64,000 nucleotides of DNA from Thiohalorhabdus denitrificans (GCF_001399755.1 NZ_LJCP01000005.1:1-64000), one strand, 5' to 3'. Positions 27,673-39,235 are shown, counted from the stretch's first letter. The notes: generated by a model not told the origin, from the sequence alone. Numbers and translations are program-made.

Positions 27673-28989
27673 TCAGACCGCGTCCACCTCCTCGAGGCGG
27701 ATCAGCTGGCTGGGGCCGTTGATCACGTCGAGGCCGTCGATGGCCGCCACCGCCTTGCGCATGGCCCGCTCCTTGGTGGTGTGGGTCACCAGCACCACGG
27801 GAACGTCGGTGTCGCCGGGCCGGGGCTCCTTCTGGCGGATGGCCTCGATGGAGATGCCCTCCTCGGAGAGGATGCGGGTCACCTGGGCCAGCACCCCGGG
27901 CTGGTCCTGGGCCTGCATGCGCAGGTAGTACTCGGTCTCCACCTCCTCCACCGGGGCCCAGCGCGGCTCCTGCATGCCATCGGCGCGAAAACCCAGGTAC
28001 GGCACCCGATACTCGGGCGGGGCGCCCAGGGTGCGCGCCACGTCCACCAGGTCGCCCACCACCGCGGAGGCCGTGGGGTCGGCCCCGGCACCGGGGCCGT
28101 AGTAGAGGGTCGGCCCCACCGCATCGCCCACCACCTGAACGGCGTTGAACACGCCCTCCACGCTGGCAAGCATGGTGTCCTGCGGCACCAGGGTGGGATG
28201 GACGCGCAGCTCGATGCCGCCGGGGCCGTTCTTGGTGATGGCCAGCAGCTTGATGCGATAGCCCAGCTCGTCGGCGTAGAGGATGTCCTCGCGGGTGATG
28301 CTGCGGATGCCCTCGATGTGCAGGGCCTCGTAGTTGATGGGCGCGCCGAAGGCCACCGCGGCCACCAGGGCCAGCTTGTGGGCGGCGTCGATGCCGTCCA
28401 CGTCGAAGGTGGGGTCGAGCTCGGCGTAGCCCAGGTCCTGGGCCTCCTGAAGGGCCCCGGCGAACTCCATGCCCTCGGTGCGCATGCGTGACAGCATGTA
28501 GTTGGCGGTCCCGTTGGCGATGGCGTGCACGCTCTCGATGCGGTTGCCCGCCAGGCCCTCGCGGAGGGCCTTGATGATGGGGATGCCGCCGGCCACCGCC
28601 GCCTCGAAGGCCAGGTCCACGCCCTGCTCCCCGGCGAAGCGGAACAGCTCGTTGCCGCGCTCGGCGAGCAGGGCCTTGTTGGCGGTAACCACGGGCTTGC
28701 CGTGCTCCAGGGCCTTGCGCACCAGGGGCTCGGCGTTGTCCACGCCGCCCACCAGCTCGATGACGATATCGATGTTCGGGTCGGTGCAGATGGACTCGGC
28801 ATCGGTACCCACCTCGATGCCCTCCAGGTCCACCGGACGGGGCTTGCTCGGGTCCTTCACCGCCACCCGGGTCACCTCCAGGGCGCGCCCCAGGCGCCGC
28901 TTGAGGGGCTCGGCGTTGCGGCGCAGCAGGCTGACGGTACCGCCGCCCACCGTGCCCAGTCCCAGAATTCCGACGCGTACTGGATCCAC
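27673..28989 (-). CDS. hom: homoserine dehydrogenase
   Basis: Hom reduces aspartate semialdehyde to homoserine with NAD(P)H. The 438-aa protein has the Rossmann start VRVGILGLGTVGGG, the catalytic region around GTANYMLSRM and DVDGIDAAHKLA, and a C-terminal ACT domain (about 350-438) for threonine feedback. It is the monofunctional type, with no aspartokinase fused. The start is GTG 28989 with GGAG 8 nt upstream rather than the ATG at 29025, which adds a short unlike stretch. It is flanked by alaC and thrC. Confidence 0.96.
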   Translation of the reverse strand: MDPVRVGILGLGTVGGGTVSLLRRNAEPLKRRLGRALEVTRVAVKDPSKPRPVDLEGIEVGTDAESICTDPNIDIVIELVGGVDNAEPLVRKALEHGKPVVTANKALLAERGNELFRFAGEQGVDLAFEAAVAGGIPIIKALREGLAGNRIESVHAIANGTANYMLSRMRTEGMEFAGALQEAQDLGYAELDPTFDVDGIDAAHKLALVAAVAFGAPINYEALHIEGIRSITREDILYADELGYRIKLLAITKNGPGGIELRVHPTLVPQDTMLASVEGVFNAVQVVGDAVGPTLYYGPGAGADPTASAVVGDLVDVARTLGAPPEYRVPYLGFRADGMQEPRWAPVEEVETEYYLRMQAQDQPGVLAQVTRILSEEGISIEAIRQKEPRPGDTDVPVVLVTHTTKERAMRKAVAAIDGLDVINGPSQLIRLEEVDAV

Positions 28990-29043
28990 CTTCGGGTCTC
29001 CTTCCCCTGTGTGCGTTTCCACCACCGGCCGATCCGGCCGCGG

Positions 29044-30252
29044 CTAGTCCCGGCCGTCGCCCACCGCCGCCGGGGCGTGATTGCGCATGAGACGGCGGAT
29101 GTTGCGGATGGCCTGCCGGGTACGGTGCTCGTTCTCCACCAGCCCGAAGCGCACGAAGCCGTCGCCGTACTCGCCGAAGCCGATCCCCGGGGAGACGGCC
29201 ACCGCGGCCTCGTCGAGCAGGAACTTGGTGAACTCCAGCGAGCCCATGTGGCGGAAGGGCTCGGGAATGGGCGCCCACACGAACATGGACGCCTGTGGCT
29301 TTTCTACGGGCCAGCCGGCGTCGTTGAGCCCTTCCACCAGTGTGTTGCGGCGGGACTCGTAGACGCGGCGGTTCTCCTCCACGCAGTCCTGCGGCCCTTC
29401 CAGGGCGATGATGGAGGCCACCTGGATGGGCGTGAAGATGCCGTAGTCCAGGTAGCTCTTCATGCGCTTGAGCGCGCCGATGAGCTCGGGATTGCCGGCG
29501 GCGAAGCCCACCCGCCAGCCGGGCATGTTGAAGCTCTTGGACAGCGAGTAGAACTCCACCCCCACGTCCTTGGCCCCCGGCACCTCCAGGAAGCTGTGCG
29601 CCTTGTAGCCGTCGAAGGTGATGTCGGCGTAGGCGAAGTCGTGGACCACCCAGATGCCGTGCTCCTTGGCGAAGGCCACCACCTTCTCGAAGAACTCCGG
29701 CTCCGCCACGGCGGTGGTCGGGTTGTGCGGGAAGTTCAGGATCAGCATCTTGGGCTTGGGCCACCCCTCCCGCACCGCCCGCTCCAGCTCGGCGAAGAAG
29801 TCCACGTCCGGCCCCATCTCCACCGAGCGCAGGTCGCCGCCGGCGATCACTACCCCGTAGGTGTGGATGGGATAGGTGGGGTTGGGGGCCAGCACCACGT
29901 CCCCGGGGCCGATGGTGGCCAACAGGAGGTGGGAAAGGCCCTCCTTGGAGCCGATGGTGACGATGGCCTCGTTGTCGGCGTCCAGCTCCACGTTGTACTT
30001 GTCGGCGTAGCGCTGGCACAGGGCCTTGCGCAGCCGCGGGATCCCCTGGGAGGCGGAGTAGCGATGGGTGTCGGGCCGCTGGGCCGCCTCGCAGAGCTTA
30101 TCCACGATGTGCTGCGGGGTGGGCCGGTCCGGGTTGCCCATGCCGAAGTCGACCACGTCCACGCCCCGCTTGCGGGCCGCCATCTTGCGCTCGTTGACGA
30201 TGGCGAAGACGTACGGCGGCAACCGCTTCATGCGCTGAAAGTCAGAATCCAT
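29044..30252 (-). CDS. alaC: alanine transaminase AlaC-like
   Basis: This 402-aa class I/II PLP aminotransferase belongs to the AlaC group, which makes alanine from pyruvate and glutamate. It shows the PLP-lysine segment [15 protein letters not shown] (Lys239), the NFPHNPTT motif and [15 protein letters not shown] near the C-terminus. In gammaproteobacteria it usually precedes hom and thrC, as here, so some annotations call it an aspartate-family aminotransferase. A strong predicted promoter lies upstream at 30313-30342. Confidence 0.92.
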   Translation of the reverse strand: MDSDFQRMKRLPPYVFAIVNERKMAARKRGVDVVDFGMGNPDRPTPQHIVDKLCEAAQRPDTHRYSASQGIPRLRKALCQRYADKYNVELDADNEAIVTIGSKEGLSHLLLATIGPGDVVLAPNPTYPIHTYGVVIAGGDLRSVEMGPDVDFFAELERAVREGWPKPKMLILNFPHNPTTAVAEPEFFEKVVAFAKEHGIWVVHDFAYADITFDGYKAHSFLEVPGAKDVGVEFYSLSKSFNMPGWRVGFAAGNPELIGALKRMKSYLDYGIFTPIQVASIIALEGPQDCVEENRRVYESRRNTLVEGLNDAGWPVEKPQASMFVWAPIPEPFRHMGSLEFTKFLLDEAAVAVSPGIGFGEYGDGFVRFGLVENEHRTRQAIRNIRRLMRNHAPAAVGDGRD

Positions 30253-30312
30253 GGGGATTACGCGGCCTCGGCGATATTCGGTTGAACGATGGCAGGACGG
30301 ATAAACTGGGAA

Positions 30313-30342
30313 ACTTTACTGACGGGGCGCTCAGGGTGTCAA
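30313..30342 (-). promoter_or_regulatory. alaC-hom-thrC promoter (predicted)
   Basis: On the minus strand there is a perfect -35 TTGACA (30337-30342), an 18-bp spacer and a -10 TAAAGT (30313-30318), about 60 bp before the alaC ATG. No leader peptide or riboswitch was recognised in the leader. Confidence 0.6.
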
Positions 30343-30496
30343 ATTATCCCCCGCGGCCCGGGCCCCGCACGCCGGGCGCGGAGCCGGACGGGTACCCGAA
30401 CCCGTTCCGCCTCCGGCGGTCAGACAGGTAACCACTCGTCCCGGCACGGGCCGTACAACGGGCACCCGCCGTCCATCATTCCTGGGGAGGGGCACC

Positions 30497-30880
30497 ATGG
30501 ACTTCCGTGAAATGCAGACCGACGGCGCCAACCTGGTAAAGGGCTACAGCCCCGGGGAGCTGCGCATCAACGAGGAGCGCTACCGGGAGAGCCTGGTCCT
30601 GTTCCGGGAATCCTTGTGGCGAGGCTGGCTGCCCGAACGCTCCGCGGACCTGGAGGCCCGACACCTGGAGCCCCTGGCGGAGGCGGGCGTGGAGGTGCTC
30701 CTGATCGGTACCGGGGACCGGCTGCGGTTCCCCGATCCCGCCGTCACCGCCCCCTTGGTGAACAGCCGCATCGGGGTGGAGGCCATGGACACGCCGGCGG
30801 CCTGTCGGACCTACAACCTGCTCATGGGGGAGGACCGGCTGGTGGCGGCGGCGCTGTTCCCCACCGAGCACAGCGGCTAG
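30497..30880 (+). CDS. Mth938/DUF498 domain protein
   Basis: The 127-aa protein is of the Mth938 (DUF498/NDUFAF3-like) family, small alpha/beta proteins. In eukaryotes, NDUFAF3 helps complex I assembly; bacterial roles are unclear. Family-like segments are VEVLLIGTGDRLRFPD, GVEAMDTPAACRTYNLL and DRLVAAALFP. GGGGAGGGG precedes the ATG. It diverges from alaC and converges on nlpD, sitting where rpoS would normally follow nlpD. Its complex I link is only of interest because nuo genes lie in the window. Confidence 0.85.
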   Translation: MDFREMQTDGANLVKGYSPGELRINEERYRESLVLFRESLWRGWLPERSADLEARHLEPLAEAGVEVLLIGTGDRLRFPDPAVTAPLVNSRIGVEAMDTPAACRTYNLLMGEDRLVAAALFPTEHSG

Positions 30881-30890
30881 CCCCTCCCCC

Positions 30891-31619
30891 TTACCGGTCC
30901 GGAAGCACCGACAGCGGGTCCACGGGGTCCGCGCGCCGCCGGACCTCGAAGTGCAACGCATCCTCCTCGGTGGACCCCGTCCGCCCGATGCGGGCCACCG
31001 CCTGCCCCGCCTCCACCCATTCGTCCTCGGCCACCAGGTTCTCCCGGTTGTAGGCGTAGGTGGTCAGGAAGCCGCTGCTGTGGCGCAGGATCACCAGGTT
31101 GCCGTAGCCCCGCAGGCCGTCCCCCGCGTAGACCACCCGCCCGGGAGCGGCGGCCAGCACCTCGGTGCCGGCGGGGGCGGCGATGTCGATCCCGGTGTTG
31201 CGTGTCCGACCTTGAGGCGAGAACTCCCGGACGATGGGGCCCTGCACGGGCCAGAGCCATTGCATGGGGATCTCCTCGCCATGTACGGCCACCTTCGTCG
31301 CCTTGGGGATGCCCTTGACGCGGATCGGGTCCCTAGCCTCCCCTTCCGAGCCCCGGGGCGGCACCAGCCGCAAGCGCTGGCTTACTTCCAGATCGTCCGG
31401 ATCTTCGATGTCGTTCCAGCGGATGATGTCCTGGTAGTTCACCCCGAACCGCGCCCCGATGGTGGCGAGGGTGTCCCCGCGCCGCACGAAATAATACGGA
31501 GGCGTGGAGCTCTGGTAGCGCGTTGGAGACGGGGCCTGCGCGGCCGGGCCGCAGCCCGCGGCAAGCGGGACCAGCGCCAGGAGCAGGGACAGGCTTATGG
31601 GGAACGCGCGAATGGCCAC
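30891..31619 (-). CDS. nlpD: NlpD-type murein hydrolase activator lipoprotein
   Basis: The 242-aa protein has a lipoprotein signal with lipobox LAAGC (Cys23), a LysM peptidoglycan-binding domain (about 41-88) and a C-terminal LytM/M23 domain (about 125-235). The first zinc His is replaced (RNTGIDIAAPAGT rather than HxGxD) and only one His remains in LHFEVR, so the domain should be enzymatically dead and act as an amidase (AmiC) activator in cell separation. Context surE-pcm-yqaA-nlpD supports this. Confidence 0.94.
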   Translation of the reverse strand: MAIRAFPISLSLLLALVPLAAGCGPAAQAPSPTRYQSSTPPYYFVRRGDTLATIGARFGVNYQDIIRWNDIEDPDDLEVSQRLRLVPPRGSEGEARDPIRVKGIPKATKVAVHGEEIPMQWLWPVQGPIVREFSPQGRTRNTGIDIAAPAGTEVLAAAPGRVVYAGDGLRGYGNLVILRHSSGFLTTYAYNRENLVAEDEWVEAGQAVARIGRTGSTEEDALHFEVRRRADPVDPLSVLPDR

Positions 31620-31672
31620 GGCATCTTCCCGAAGGGTCTATACAGCCACCCTATCCCATTGCCGTTAGGCCA

Positions 31673-32257
31673 TCATCCGTCCCAGTCAAGGCTGAAGAGG
31701 ATCAGTCCGGCCAGGGCGGCCAGACCTGTCCAGAACAGGACCGGCGACCATTCCTCCACTTTCCGGTAGAGCCGCTCCCCCCCCAGGCGGATGACTCCCG
31801 CCAGGACGAAGAAGCGCAGCCCCCGCCCCGCCAGGGAGCCGACCACGAAGGGGAGCAGGGGCATCTGCAGGCTCCCGGCCCCCAGGGTGAACACCTTGTA
31901 GGGGATGGGGGTAAGGCCCGCCAGAAACACGGCCCATCCCCCATAGGCCTCGAACCACTCCGCCACTCGGGCATATTCCGACTCCGCCCCGTAGAAGGCC
32001 AGCAAGGGCTCGGCCACCGCCTGGTACAGGAAGGCACCGATCAGGTAGCCCAGCAGCCCACCCACCACCGAGGTGATCGTGGTCAGGGCCGCGAAGTGCC
32101 AGGCCCGGCGGGGACGGGCCAGGGCCATGGGCGCCATGAGGACGTCGGGAGGCACCGGGAAGAAGGAGGACTCGGCGAAGGAGAGCGCACCCAGCCACAG
32201 GGGCGCGCGCGGATGGCCGGCCTTCACCAGCGCCCAGCGCACCAGCTGTCGGATCAT
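31673..32257 (-). CDS. YqaA-family DedA-like membrane protein
   Basis: The 194-aa inner-membrane protein has DedA/SNARE-associated features: an N-terminal ESSFFPVPPDVLMAPM re-entrant-like segment, helices at about 55-80, and the signature GGWAVFLAGLTPIPYKVFTLGAG. DedA-like proteins are implicated in lipid carrier (undecaprenyl phosphate) or phospholipid flipping; the YqaA role is unknown. Between pcm and nlpD it is a known neighbour in gammaproteobacteria. Confidence 0.88.
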   Translation of the reverse strand: MIRQLVRWALVKAGHPRAPLWLGALSFAESSFFPVPPDVLMAPMALARPRRAWHFAALTTITSVVGGLLGYLIGAFLYQAVAEPLLAFYGAESEYARVAEWFEAYGGWAVFLAGLTPIPYKVFTLGAGSLQMPLLPFVVGSLAGRGLRFFVLAGVIRLGGERLYRKVEEWSPVLFWTGLAALAGLILFSLDWDG

Positions 32258-32361
32258 CGAGGCCCCTTTTCCGGGTGGTGCACAGGCCCCCGCGCGGGGA
32301 CGGAGGCCAGGAGGTCGGGAGCACGGGGGGGGGGACCGGCGGCCCGGGAGCGGGGACCCAG

Positions 32362-33003
32362 CTAGGAGGAGGAGGCCCCCTCCGGCTGGCGCAGGGGCAC
32401 GAAGTGGCAGGGCCCCAGGTCCTCGGCCCGGACCCCGTCGGGCTCGCGCACCCAGCGCAGCAGGCGCTGTTCCTCCCCCACCTCGACCGGCCCCACCAGG
32501 CAGCCTCCCACACGGATCTGCCCGAAGAGCTCCTGGGGCGGGGAGTCGGCGCTCGCCGCCGCCAGACCGGCATCGAAGGGCGCCCGGTCCCGCCAGGCGG
32601 TCCGACCATCCCCGACGCGGAAGTGGACGTTGGCGTAGCCAAGGCCCCGCAGGTTCTGGCGGCCCCGGCGGGCGAGCCGGGGGAGCAGCTCAACCGCCCA
32701 GACGCTCTCCACCAGCTCGGCCAGGACCGCGCTCTGGTACCCCGACCCGGCACCCACATCCAGGACCCGCCGCGGCTCGAACTCCAGCACCGCCTCGGTC
32801 ATGCGCGCCACCTCCCAGGGCTGGGAAAGCGTCTGTCCCCAGCCGATGGGCAGGGCCGTCTCCTCGTAGGCGCGGGTGGCCAGGGCCTCGTCCACGAACA
32901 GGTGGCGCGGCACCCGGCCCATGGCGGCCAGGACCTCCTCGTTCCCGATCCCCCGGTCGCGCAGGCCGGCAACCATGCGCTCCCGGGTCCGGGCCGAGGT
33001 CAT
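32362..33003 (-). CDS. pcm: protein-L-isoaspartate O-methyltransferase
   Basis: Pcm repairs spontaneously formed isoaspartyl residues in damaged proteins, using SAM. The 213-aa protein has the family start RERMVAGLRDRGI, the ALPIGWGQTLSQPW motif, SAM motif DVGAGSGYQSAVLAEL and the C-terminal RVGGCLVGPV. The ATG at 33003 overlaps the surE TGA (ATGA), giving coupled translation; the longer open frame is a surE shadow. surE-pcm pairing is classic. Confidence 0.95.
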   Translation of the reverse strand: MTSARTRERMVAGLRDRGIGNEEVLAAMGRVPRHLFVDEALATRAYEETALPIGWGQTLSQPWEVARMTEAVLEFEPRRVLDVGAGSGYQSAVLAELVESVWAVELLPRLARRGRQNLRGLGYANVHFRVGDGRTAWRDRAPFDAGLAAASADSPPQELFGQIRVGGCLVGPVEVGEEQRLLRWVREPDGVRAEDLGPCHFVPLRQPEGASSS

Positions 33004-33767
33004 CCCTGTTCCGGGCTCATGGGGGCGCCTTGGAGCCACCCCTCGATCTCCTGCATGGCCGTGTGGTCGGTCATGTCGAGGCCCAGCGGAGTGACGGACA
33101 CGTACCCCGAGCGCACGGCGTGGAAATCGGTGCCGGGGCCCGAGTCCGCCTCTGGCCCCGCCGAGCCGATCCAGAAGATGGTCTCCCCCCGAGGGTCCTT
33201 GTCCACCACCACCCGCTCGCTGGCATGCCGGTTGCCAAGCCGGGTGACCCGGACCCCCCGGAGCTCCTCCCAGGGCAGATCCGGGACGTTGACGTTGAGG
33301 ATCAGCTGGGGGGCAAGCTGATGGGCGCACAGGAGCTGGCGGGTGAGATGGGCGGCGACCCGGGCGGCGGTCTCGAAGTGGTTGGCGTTCCGACCCACCA
33401 GGGAGACGGCCATGGAAGGCGTATCCAGGTGGCGGGCCTCTACGGCCGCCGCCACCGTGCCCGAGTAGATGACGTCGTCGCCCATGTTGCTGCCGTGGTT
33501 GATGCCGGACACCACCACGGTGGGCTCCACCTCGAACACCCCGCCCAGGGCGATGTGCACGCAGTCGCTGGGGGTGCCGTCGATGGCGTACACCCCCTCC
33601 GCCACATGGCGGGCGCGCAGGGGGTGGAGGATGGTCAGGGCATTGCTGGCGCCGCTGCGGTCGGCCTCCGGGGCCACCATCAGGACTTGGTCCACGGTGC
33701 GCAAGTGCTCGGCGAGCACCTGGATGCCGCGGGCCCTGTAACCGTCATCGTTGCTGATCAGGATCAC
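33000..33767 (-). CDS. surE: 5'-nucleotidase SurE
   Basis: SurE is a metal-dependent survival-protein nucleotidase and polyphosphatase. The 255-aa product has ISNDDGYRARGIQ at the N-terminus (metal-binding Asp8/Asp9 region), the catalytic-site SGINHGSNMGDDVIYSGTV motif, and QLILNVNVPDLP. Start codon is GTG 33767. It precedes pcm with a 4-nt overlap. A tRNA-Pro gene lies upstream. Confidence 0.96.
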   Translation of the reverse strand: MILISNDDGYRARGIQVLAEHLRTVDQVLMVAPEADRSGASNALTILHPLRARHVAEGVYAIDGTPSDCVHIALGGVFEVEPTVVVSGINHGSNMGDDVIYSGTVAAAVEARHLDTPSMAVSLVGRNANHFETAARVAAHLTRQLLCAHQLAPQLILNVNVPDLPWEELRGVRVTRLGNRHASERVVVDKDPRGETIFWIGSAGPEADSGPGTDFHAVRSGYVSVTPLGLDMTDHTAMQEIEGWLQGAPMSPEQG

Positions 33768-33845
33768 CGGACCAAGCCCTCGGCCGACGTTTTGCGGCGG
33801 GCCACAGCGGCCCGGGTGATTGCAGGCGGGAAAGAATCAGGAAGA

Positions 33846-33922
<77 letters not shown>

Positions 33923-33935
33923 AATTGAGATGGGT

Positions 33936-33964
33936 ATTCTATGCGCCACCGCCGCCGCGGTCAA
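33936..33964 (-). promoter_or_regulatory. tRNA-Pro promoter (predicted)
   Basis: On the minus strand there is a -35 TTGACC (33959-33964) overlapping the end of the merR gene, a 17-bp spacer and a -10 TAGAAT (33936-33941), 13 bp before the tRNA 5' end. Confidence 0.75.
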
Positions 33965-34320
33965 CGGCCTCCCCCCGCCTCGTTGGCATCCAGTTCGTCC
34001 AGAATGGCCGCCAGCTCGGTGCGTACTTCCCGCAGGGCCTGCATGGCGGCGGGAGGGGTCGCCGCATCCTCCCCCTCCGCGAGCCGGTCACGGGCCCCCT
34101 CGATGGTGTACTTGCGCTCCCAGAGCAGATAACGGATGCGCCGTACCAGCCGTACGTCCTCCGGCCGGTAGGTACGACGGTTGCCGCCCCGCCGCTGGGG
34201 TCGAAGCTGGGGGAACTCCTCTTCCCAATACCGCAGGACGTGCGGCTCCACGCCGCAGAGATCCGCCGCCTCCCGGATGCTGAAGAACCGCTTGTCGGGA
34301 AGCGGCGGATCCCCGTTCAT
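33961..34320 (-). CDS. MerR-family transcriptional regulator
   Basis: The 119-aa protein has a MerR-type N-terminal winged helix ([25 protein letters not shown], about 12-36, shown in parts) and a basic wing ([14 protein letters not shown]), then a short coiled-coil tail; effector cysteines are absent. This is the compact MerR type regularly encoded after ihfA. Targets are unknown. Its ATG overlaps the ihfA stop by 4 nt, so the pair is coupled. Confidence 0.9.
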   Translation of the reverse strand: MNGDPPLPDKRFFSIREAADLCGVEPHVLRYWEEEFPQLRPQRRGGNRRTYRPEDVRLVRRIRYLLWERKYTIEGARDRLAEGEDAATPPAAMQALREVRTELAAILDELDANEAGGGR

Positions 34321-34610
34321 TCGGTGCGTTCGCCGTTCACGCGGGCCTTGAGCACCTGGCTGGGGCGGAAATTGACCACCCGTCGGGCGGTAATGGTCAC
34401 TTCCTCGCCGGTCTTGGGATTCCGTCCCGGGCGGGGCGGCTTGTCCCTGAGCTCGAACTTCCCGAACCCGGAGAGCTTCACCTCTTCGCCGTTGGCCAGG
34501 GCCAGGCGGATCTCGTTCAGGCTCGTCTCCACCAGCTCGCGGGCTTCCTTCTTGCTGAACCCGATACGATCGTGAAGCATCTCTACCAGGTCCGCCTTGG
34601 TTATCGCCAA
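34317..34610 (-). CDS. ihfA: integration host factor subunit alpha
   Basis: IHF bends DNA sharply at specific sites as an alpha/beta heterodimer. The 97-aa protein has the HU/IHF fold, with [20 protein letters not shown] at the start, the [12 protein letters not shown] core and the intercalating-proline arm around [11 protein letters not shown]. Start is TTG 34610. It follows pheT, as in E. coli (pheS-pheT-ihfA), after a 103-bp gap, and is followed by the merR gene. Confidence 0.96.
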   Translation of the reverse strand: MAITKADLVEMLHDRIGFSKKEARELVETSLNEIRLALANGEEVKLSGFGKFELRDKPPRPGRNPKTGEEVTITARRVVNFRPSQVLKARVNGERTE

Positions 34611-34713
34611 TCTGGACCCCTCAATATTCGTGTTCGGAACGGGGAGACCCCCGGGGGCCCGAACCGGGTCGGGTGCGGGGGCCGGGTCGTCTGCCGGGGG
34701 AGAGGCCGCGCCG

Positions 34714-37110
34714 TCAGGTGCGCAAGGTCGCGCCCACCCGGGCGGCGAGGCGATCCACCAGCTCCGATACGGCCGCCTCGATCTGCGCGTCGGTGGGGGT
34801 CTCCTCCCGAGGCTGCAGCGTCAGGGACAAGCCCATGCTTTTGCAGCCTTCCTCGACGCCTTTGCCAGTGTATACATCGAAAATTCGCCAGTCCACGAGG
34901 GCCAGCGGGCCTTCCTCCAGCCCCTCGGCGAGCGGCTCCTGCAAGGCCGCGGCGGTCACCTCCTCGGGCACCACTACCGCCAGATCGCGGTGGGTCACCG
35001 GCAGGCGCGGAACCGCTTGATACCGGGGCACATCTCCAGCGTGCGCACGAAGCGTCTCCAGATCAAGCTGGTAAAGCACCGTACCGGCGTCCACCTCCAG
35101 GCTCTCGGCCACCGAGGGATGGAGGGTCCCCACCCATCCGGCGGCCTCCCCGTTCACCCGGATGCGGGCCGCCTGGCCGGGGTGCAGGGCGGGATGGGAC
35201 TCCGCCCGGAGCTCCACGCGCTCCGCGCCAACCCCGGCGCGCCGCAGCAGGGCCTCCACGTCGCCCTTGGCGTCGAAGAAATCCGCCGCACGGCGCCGCC
35301 CGTCCCAGTGCGGCGGATCCACCGGGCCGGCCAGGAGGCCGCCGATGGCGTCCCGCTGCTGGATCTCCCCACCAATCCGGGGGAACACCCGACCCAGCTC
35401 GAAGAGCCGGAGCCGGTGGTTCTGCCGGGCCTGGTTGGCGGCGGCCGTCTCCAGGAGCCCAGCGAACAGGTCGGGCCGCATGACCGATTGCTCACGGGAC
35501 AGAGGGTTGGCGAGGGCCAGGGGCTCGGCCCCGGGGTCGAGCCTGCCCACGGTATCGGGATCAACGAAACTGTAGGTGATCACCTCCCGGTACCCCCGGT
35601 CCACCAGGGCCTGGCGCAGGGGCCGGTCCTGGACGTCGGTCTCGAGGCCGGCATGGGGCTCCATGGACCCGGCCAGAGGGGCGGTGGGGAGCCGGTCGTA
35701 GCCGTGCAGGCGGGCCACCTCCTCGATCAGGTCCGCTTCCAGGGCCAGATCGAAGCGGTACGAGGGCGGCACCACCTCCCACTCCTCGCCCTCTTCCTCG
35801 GTTTCGAAGCTCAATCGGCGGAAGGCATCCCCCATGGCGTCGGCGCCGAGCGCGGTACCCAGCCGGGCATCGGCCCGGGCCGGGCGGAAGGGAATCACGG
35901 GACGCTCCGGAAGGTCCGCCTCGTTGAGCGCCTCCGTCACGGGGCCGGGGATCCCCCCAGCGATCTCCATCAACAGGCCGGTGGCCCGCTCCATGGCGAT
36001 CACCGGCAGGTGCGGGTCCACCCCTCGCTCGAAGCGGTGGCTGGCGTCGGTGTGCAGGCCCAGCTTGCGTGCCCGGCCGGCCAGGGCCCCGGGGCGGAAA
36101 TGGGCGGCCTCCAGGAAGACCTCCTCGGTCTCCTCGTCCACGGCGGAGCCCTGGGCGCCCATCACGCCCGCCACCGCCTGGACCCCCGCCTCGTCGGCGA
36201 TCACCAGGGCGCCGGCCTCCAGCTCCACCTCGCTGCCGTCGAGCAGGGTCACCGGCTCGGCGGCGGCCGCGTGGCGCACGTGGATGTTGCCGTGCAAGCG
36301 GCGATTGTCGAAGGCGTGCAGGGGCTGGCCCAGCTCAAGCATGACGTAGTTGGTGATGTCCACGAGCAAGGAGACGGGCCGTACGCCGCAGCGGCGCAGG
36401 CGCTCCCGCATCCAGAAGGGGGTCTCCCGACCGGCCGCCACCCCCTGGACCACCCGGCCCAGGTAGCGCGGGCAGTCCTGGCCGGCCTCCAGGTGCACCC
36501 CCCGGTTGGCCCCGGTGGACGGCGCCACCGGGCCCAGGGGCGGGCCCACCAGGGGCTGGTCGGCCAGGGCCGCCACCTCCCGGGCGATCCCGGCCACGGA
36601 CAGGCAGTCGCCGCGGTTGGGGGTGAGATCCAGCTCCACCACCGTATCGTCTAGGTCCAGGTAGTCCAGGACGGGCGTCCCCACCGGCGCGTCCTCGGGG
36701 AGGATCATGAGGCCGGCGCTCTCCTCCGCCAGGCCCAACTCCGTCTCCGAGCACAGCATCCCCTCGGAGGTCTCGCCGCGCAGCTTGCTCTTCTTGATCT
36801 TCAGGCCGTTAGGCAGGGTAGCCCCGGGGATTGCCACGGGCACCCTGTCCCCCGGCCCCATGTTGGTGGCGCCGCAGACGATGCTGCGCGTCTGCCCTTC
36901 CCCGGCGTCCACCCGACACAGGGACAAGCGGTCCGCGTTGGGATGCTGCTCGCAGGCCTCGATCACCCCCACCAGGACCTTGTCGAGACCCTGGCCCAGA
37001 TACTCGGTGCCCTCCACCTCCAGCCCGGCCATGGTCAGCCGGTGGACCAGGGTCTCCCGGTCCCAGCCATGCTCCACCCACTCGGCGAGCCAGCGCTCAC
37101 TGAACCGCAT
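34714..37110 (-). CDS. pheT: phenylalanyl-tRNA synthetase beta subunit
   Basis: PheT forms the alpha2-beta2 enzyme that charges tRNA-Phe. The 798-aa length is typical of bacterial beta subunits. Visible parts are the N-terminal tRNA-binding domain ([20 protein letters not shown] region, about 49-150), the B3/B4 editing region, B5, and the C-terminal ferredoxin-fold anticodon-binding domain (about 705-798). A palindromic element separates it from pheS, an unusually large gap for this pair. Confidence 0.97.
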   Translation of the reverse strand: MRFSERWLAEWVEHGWDRETLVHRLTMAGLEVEGTEYLGQGLDKVLVGVIEACEQHPNADRLSLCRVDAGEGQTRSIVCGATNMGPGDRVPVAIPGATLPNGLKIKKSKLRGETSEGMLCSETELGLAEESAGLMILPEDAPVGTPVLDYLDLDDTVVELDLTPNRGDCLSVAGIAREVAALADQPLVGPPLGPVAPSTGANRGVHLEAGQDCPRYLGRVVQGVAAGRETPFWMRERLRRCGVRPVSLLVDITNYVMLELGQPLHAFDNRRLHGNIHVRHAAAAEPVTLLDGSEVELEAGALVIADEAGVQAVAGVMGAQGSAVDEETEEVFLEAAHFRPGALAGRARKLGLHTDASHRFERGVDPHLPVIAMERATGLLMEIAGGIPGPVTEALNEADLPERPVIPFRPARADARLGTALGADAMGDAFRRLSFETEEEGEEWEVVPPSYRFDLALEADLIEEVARLHGYDRLPTAPLAGSMEPHAGLETDVQDRPLRQALVDRGYREVITYSFVDPDTVGRLDPGAEPLALANPLSREQSVMRPDLFAGLLETAAANQARQNHRLRLFELGRVFPRIGGEIQQRDAIGGLLAGPVDPPHWDGRRRAADFFDAKGDVEALLRRAGVGAERVELRAESHPALHPGQAARIRVNGEAAGWVGTLHPSVAESLEVDAGTVLYQLDLETLRAHAGDVPRYQAVPRLPVTHRDLAVVVPEEVTAAALQEPLAEGLEEGPLALVDWRIFDVYTGKGVEEGCKSMGLSLTLQPREETPTDAQIEAAVSELVDRLAARVGATLRT

Positions 37111-37150
37111 CGGTGTTCCTTCCTGAGAGAACTAGACTGAGAACTGAATG

Positions 37151-37321
37151 AACCGCAGAGACGCGGAGGACGCAGAGAACAGAAAACAGATAAGACCCGG
37201 AAATCGGGATCGAGACCCTGATCGCCCTGCTCGTACTAGGGGAACAGCAATCATCTTCGGAGCCCTTCTTCAGCCCTCTTGCCTTGGCCGTTCTCCGCGC
37301 TCTCCGCGCCCTCTGCGGTTA
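37151..37321. repeat. palindromic intergenic element, copy B (between pheS and pheT)
   Basis: Terminal inverted repeats of about 30 bp (37151-37180 and 37289-37321) both begin ACCGCAGAG, and the repeats on the two strands match at about four of five positions. The whole 171-bp element occupies most of the 233-bp pheS-pheT gap. Arms are also alike in copies A and C. Confidence 0.8.
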
Positions 37322-37343
37322 CCTTGTTGCCGTAGAAAATGGA

Positions 37344-38851
<1,508 letters not shown>

Positions 38852-38971
38852 TTCTACTCAGCTCCTTGGAACTTTGGGCCCCACGCAGATCCCGCAAGCG
38901 GGTCCCCGCAGGAGTCCAACGGATTTCGGCGACCCACCAGGAAGCAGGCCACCACGGCCCCTTACACGAAA

Positions 38972-39169
38972 TCAGGTATAGGGGAGCATCCGGCGCACGT
39001 TACGCACTTCCACCTTGGAAACCAGATCCGGCTTCCGCAGGCCGCGCTTGCGGTCCCGATCCTTCTTGGTACGGATGTGGCTGTAGTGCGAGCTGTGGCG
39101 TTTGATCTTGCCGCGGGCGGTCACCTTGAAGCGCTTGGCGGCCCCGCGGTTGGTCTTCATCTTGGGCAT
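38972..39169 (-). CDS. rpmI: 50S ribosomal protein L35
   Basis: The 65-aa highly basic protein begins [21 protein letters not shown] and is a complete L35. It lies between infC (66-bp gap) and rplT (120-bp gap); the latter gap is long enough to hold a regulatory RNA structure for L20 autoregulation, but none was established. Confidence 0.98.
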   Translation of the reverse strand: MPKMKTNRGAAKRFKVTARGKIKRHSSHYSHIRTKKDRDRKRGLRKPDLVSKVEVRNVRRMLPYT

Positions 39170-39235
39170 GACGGCGGCCCTCTCTCGGCCTTAAGTAGAG
39201 GATGAACGAGATCTATGCTGCGAGCTGTGCCCGGC

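Noticed and set aside
26963-30019. 1018-codon minus-strand open frame
   Set aside because: It is a different frame across hom, alaC and part of thrC, with low-complexity Arg/Gly/Pro/His composition.
31013-31170. Active LytM peptidase in nlpD
   Set aside because: One zinc-binding histidine is replaced by Asn and another is missing, so hydrolase activity is unlikely.
37141-37321. Copy B as part of a pheT leader or small RNA gene
   Set aside because: Its arms recur at two unrelated loci, so a mobile or repeat origin is simpler than a pheT-specific regulator.
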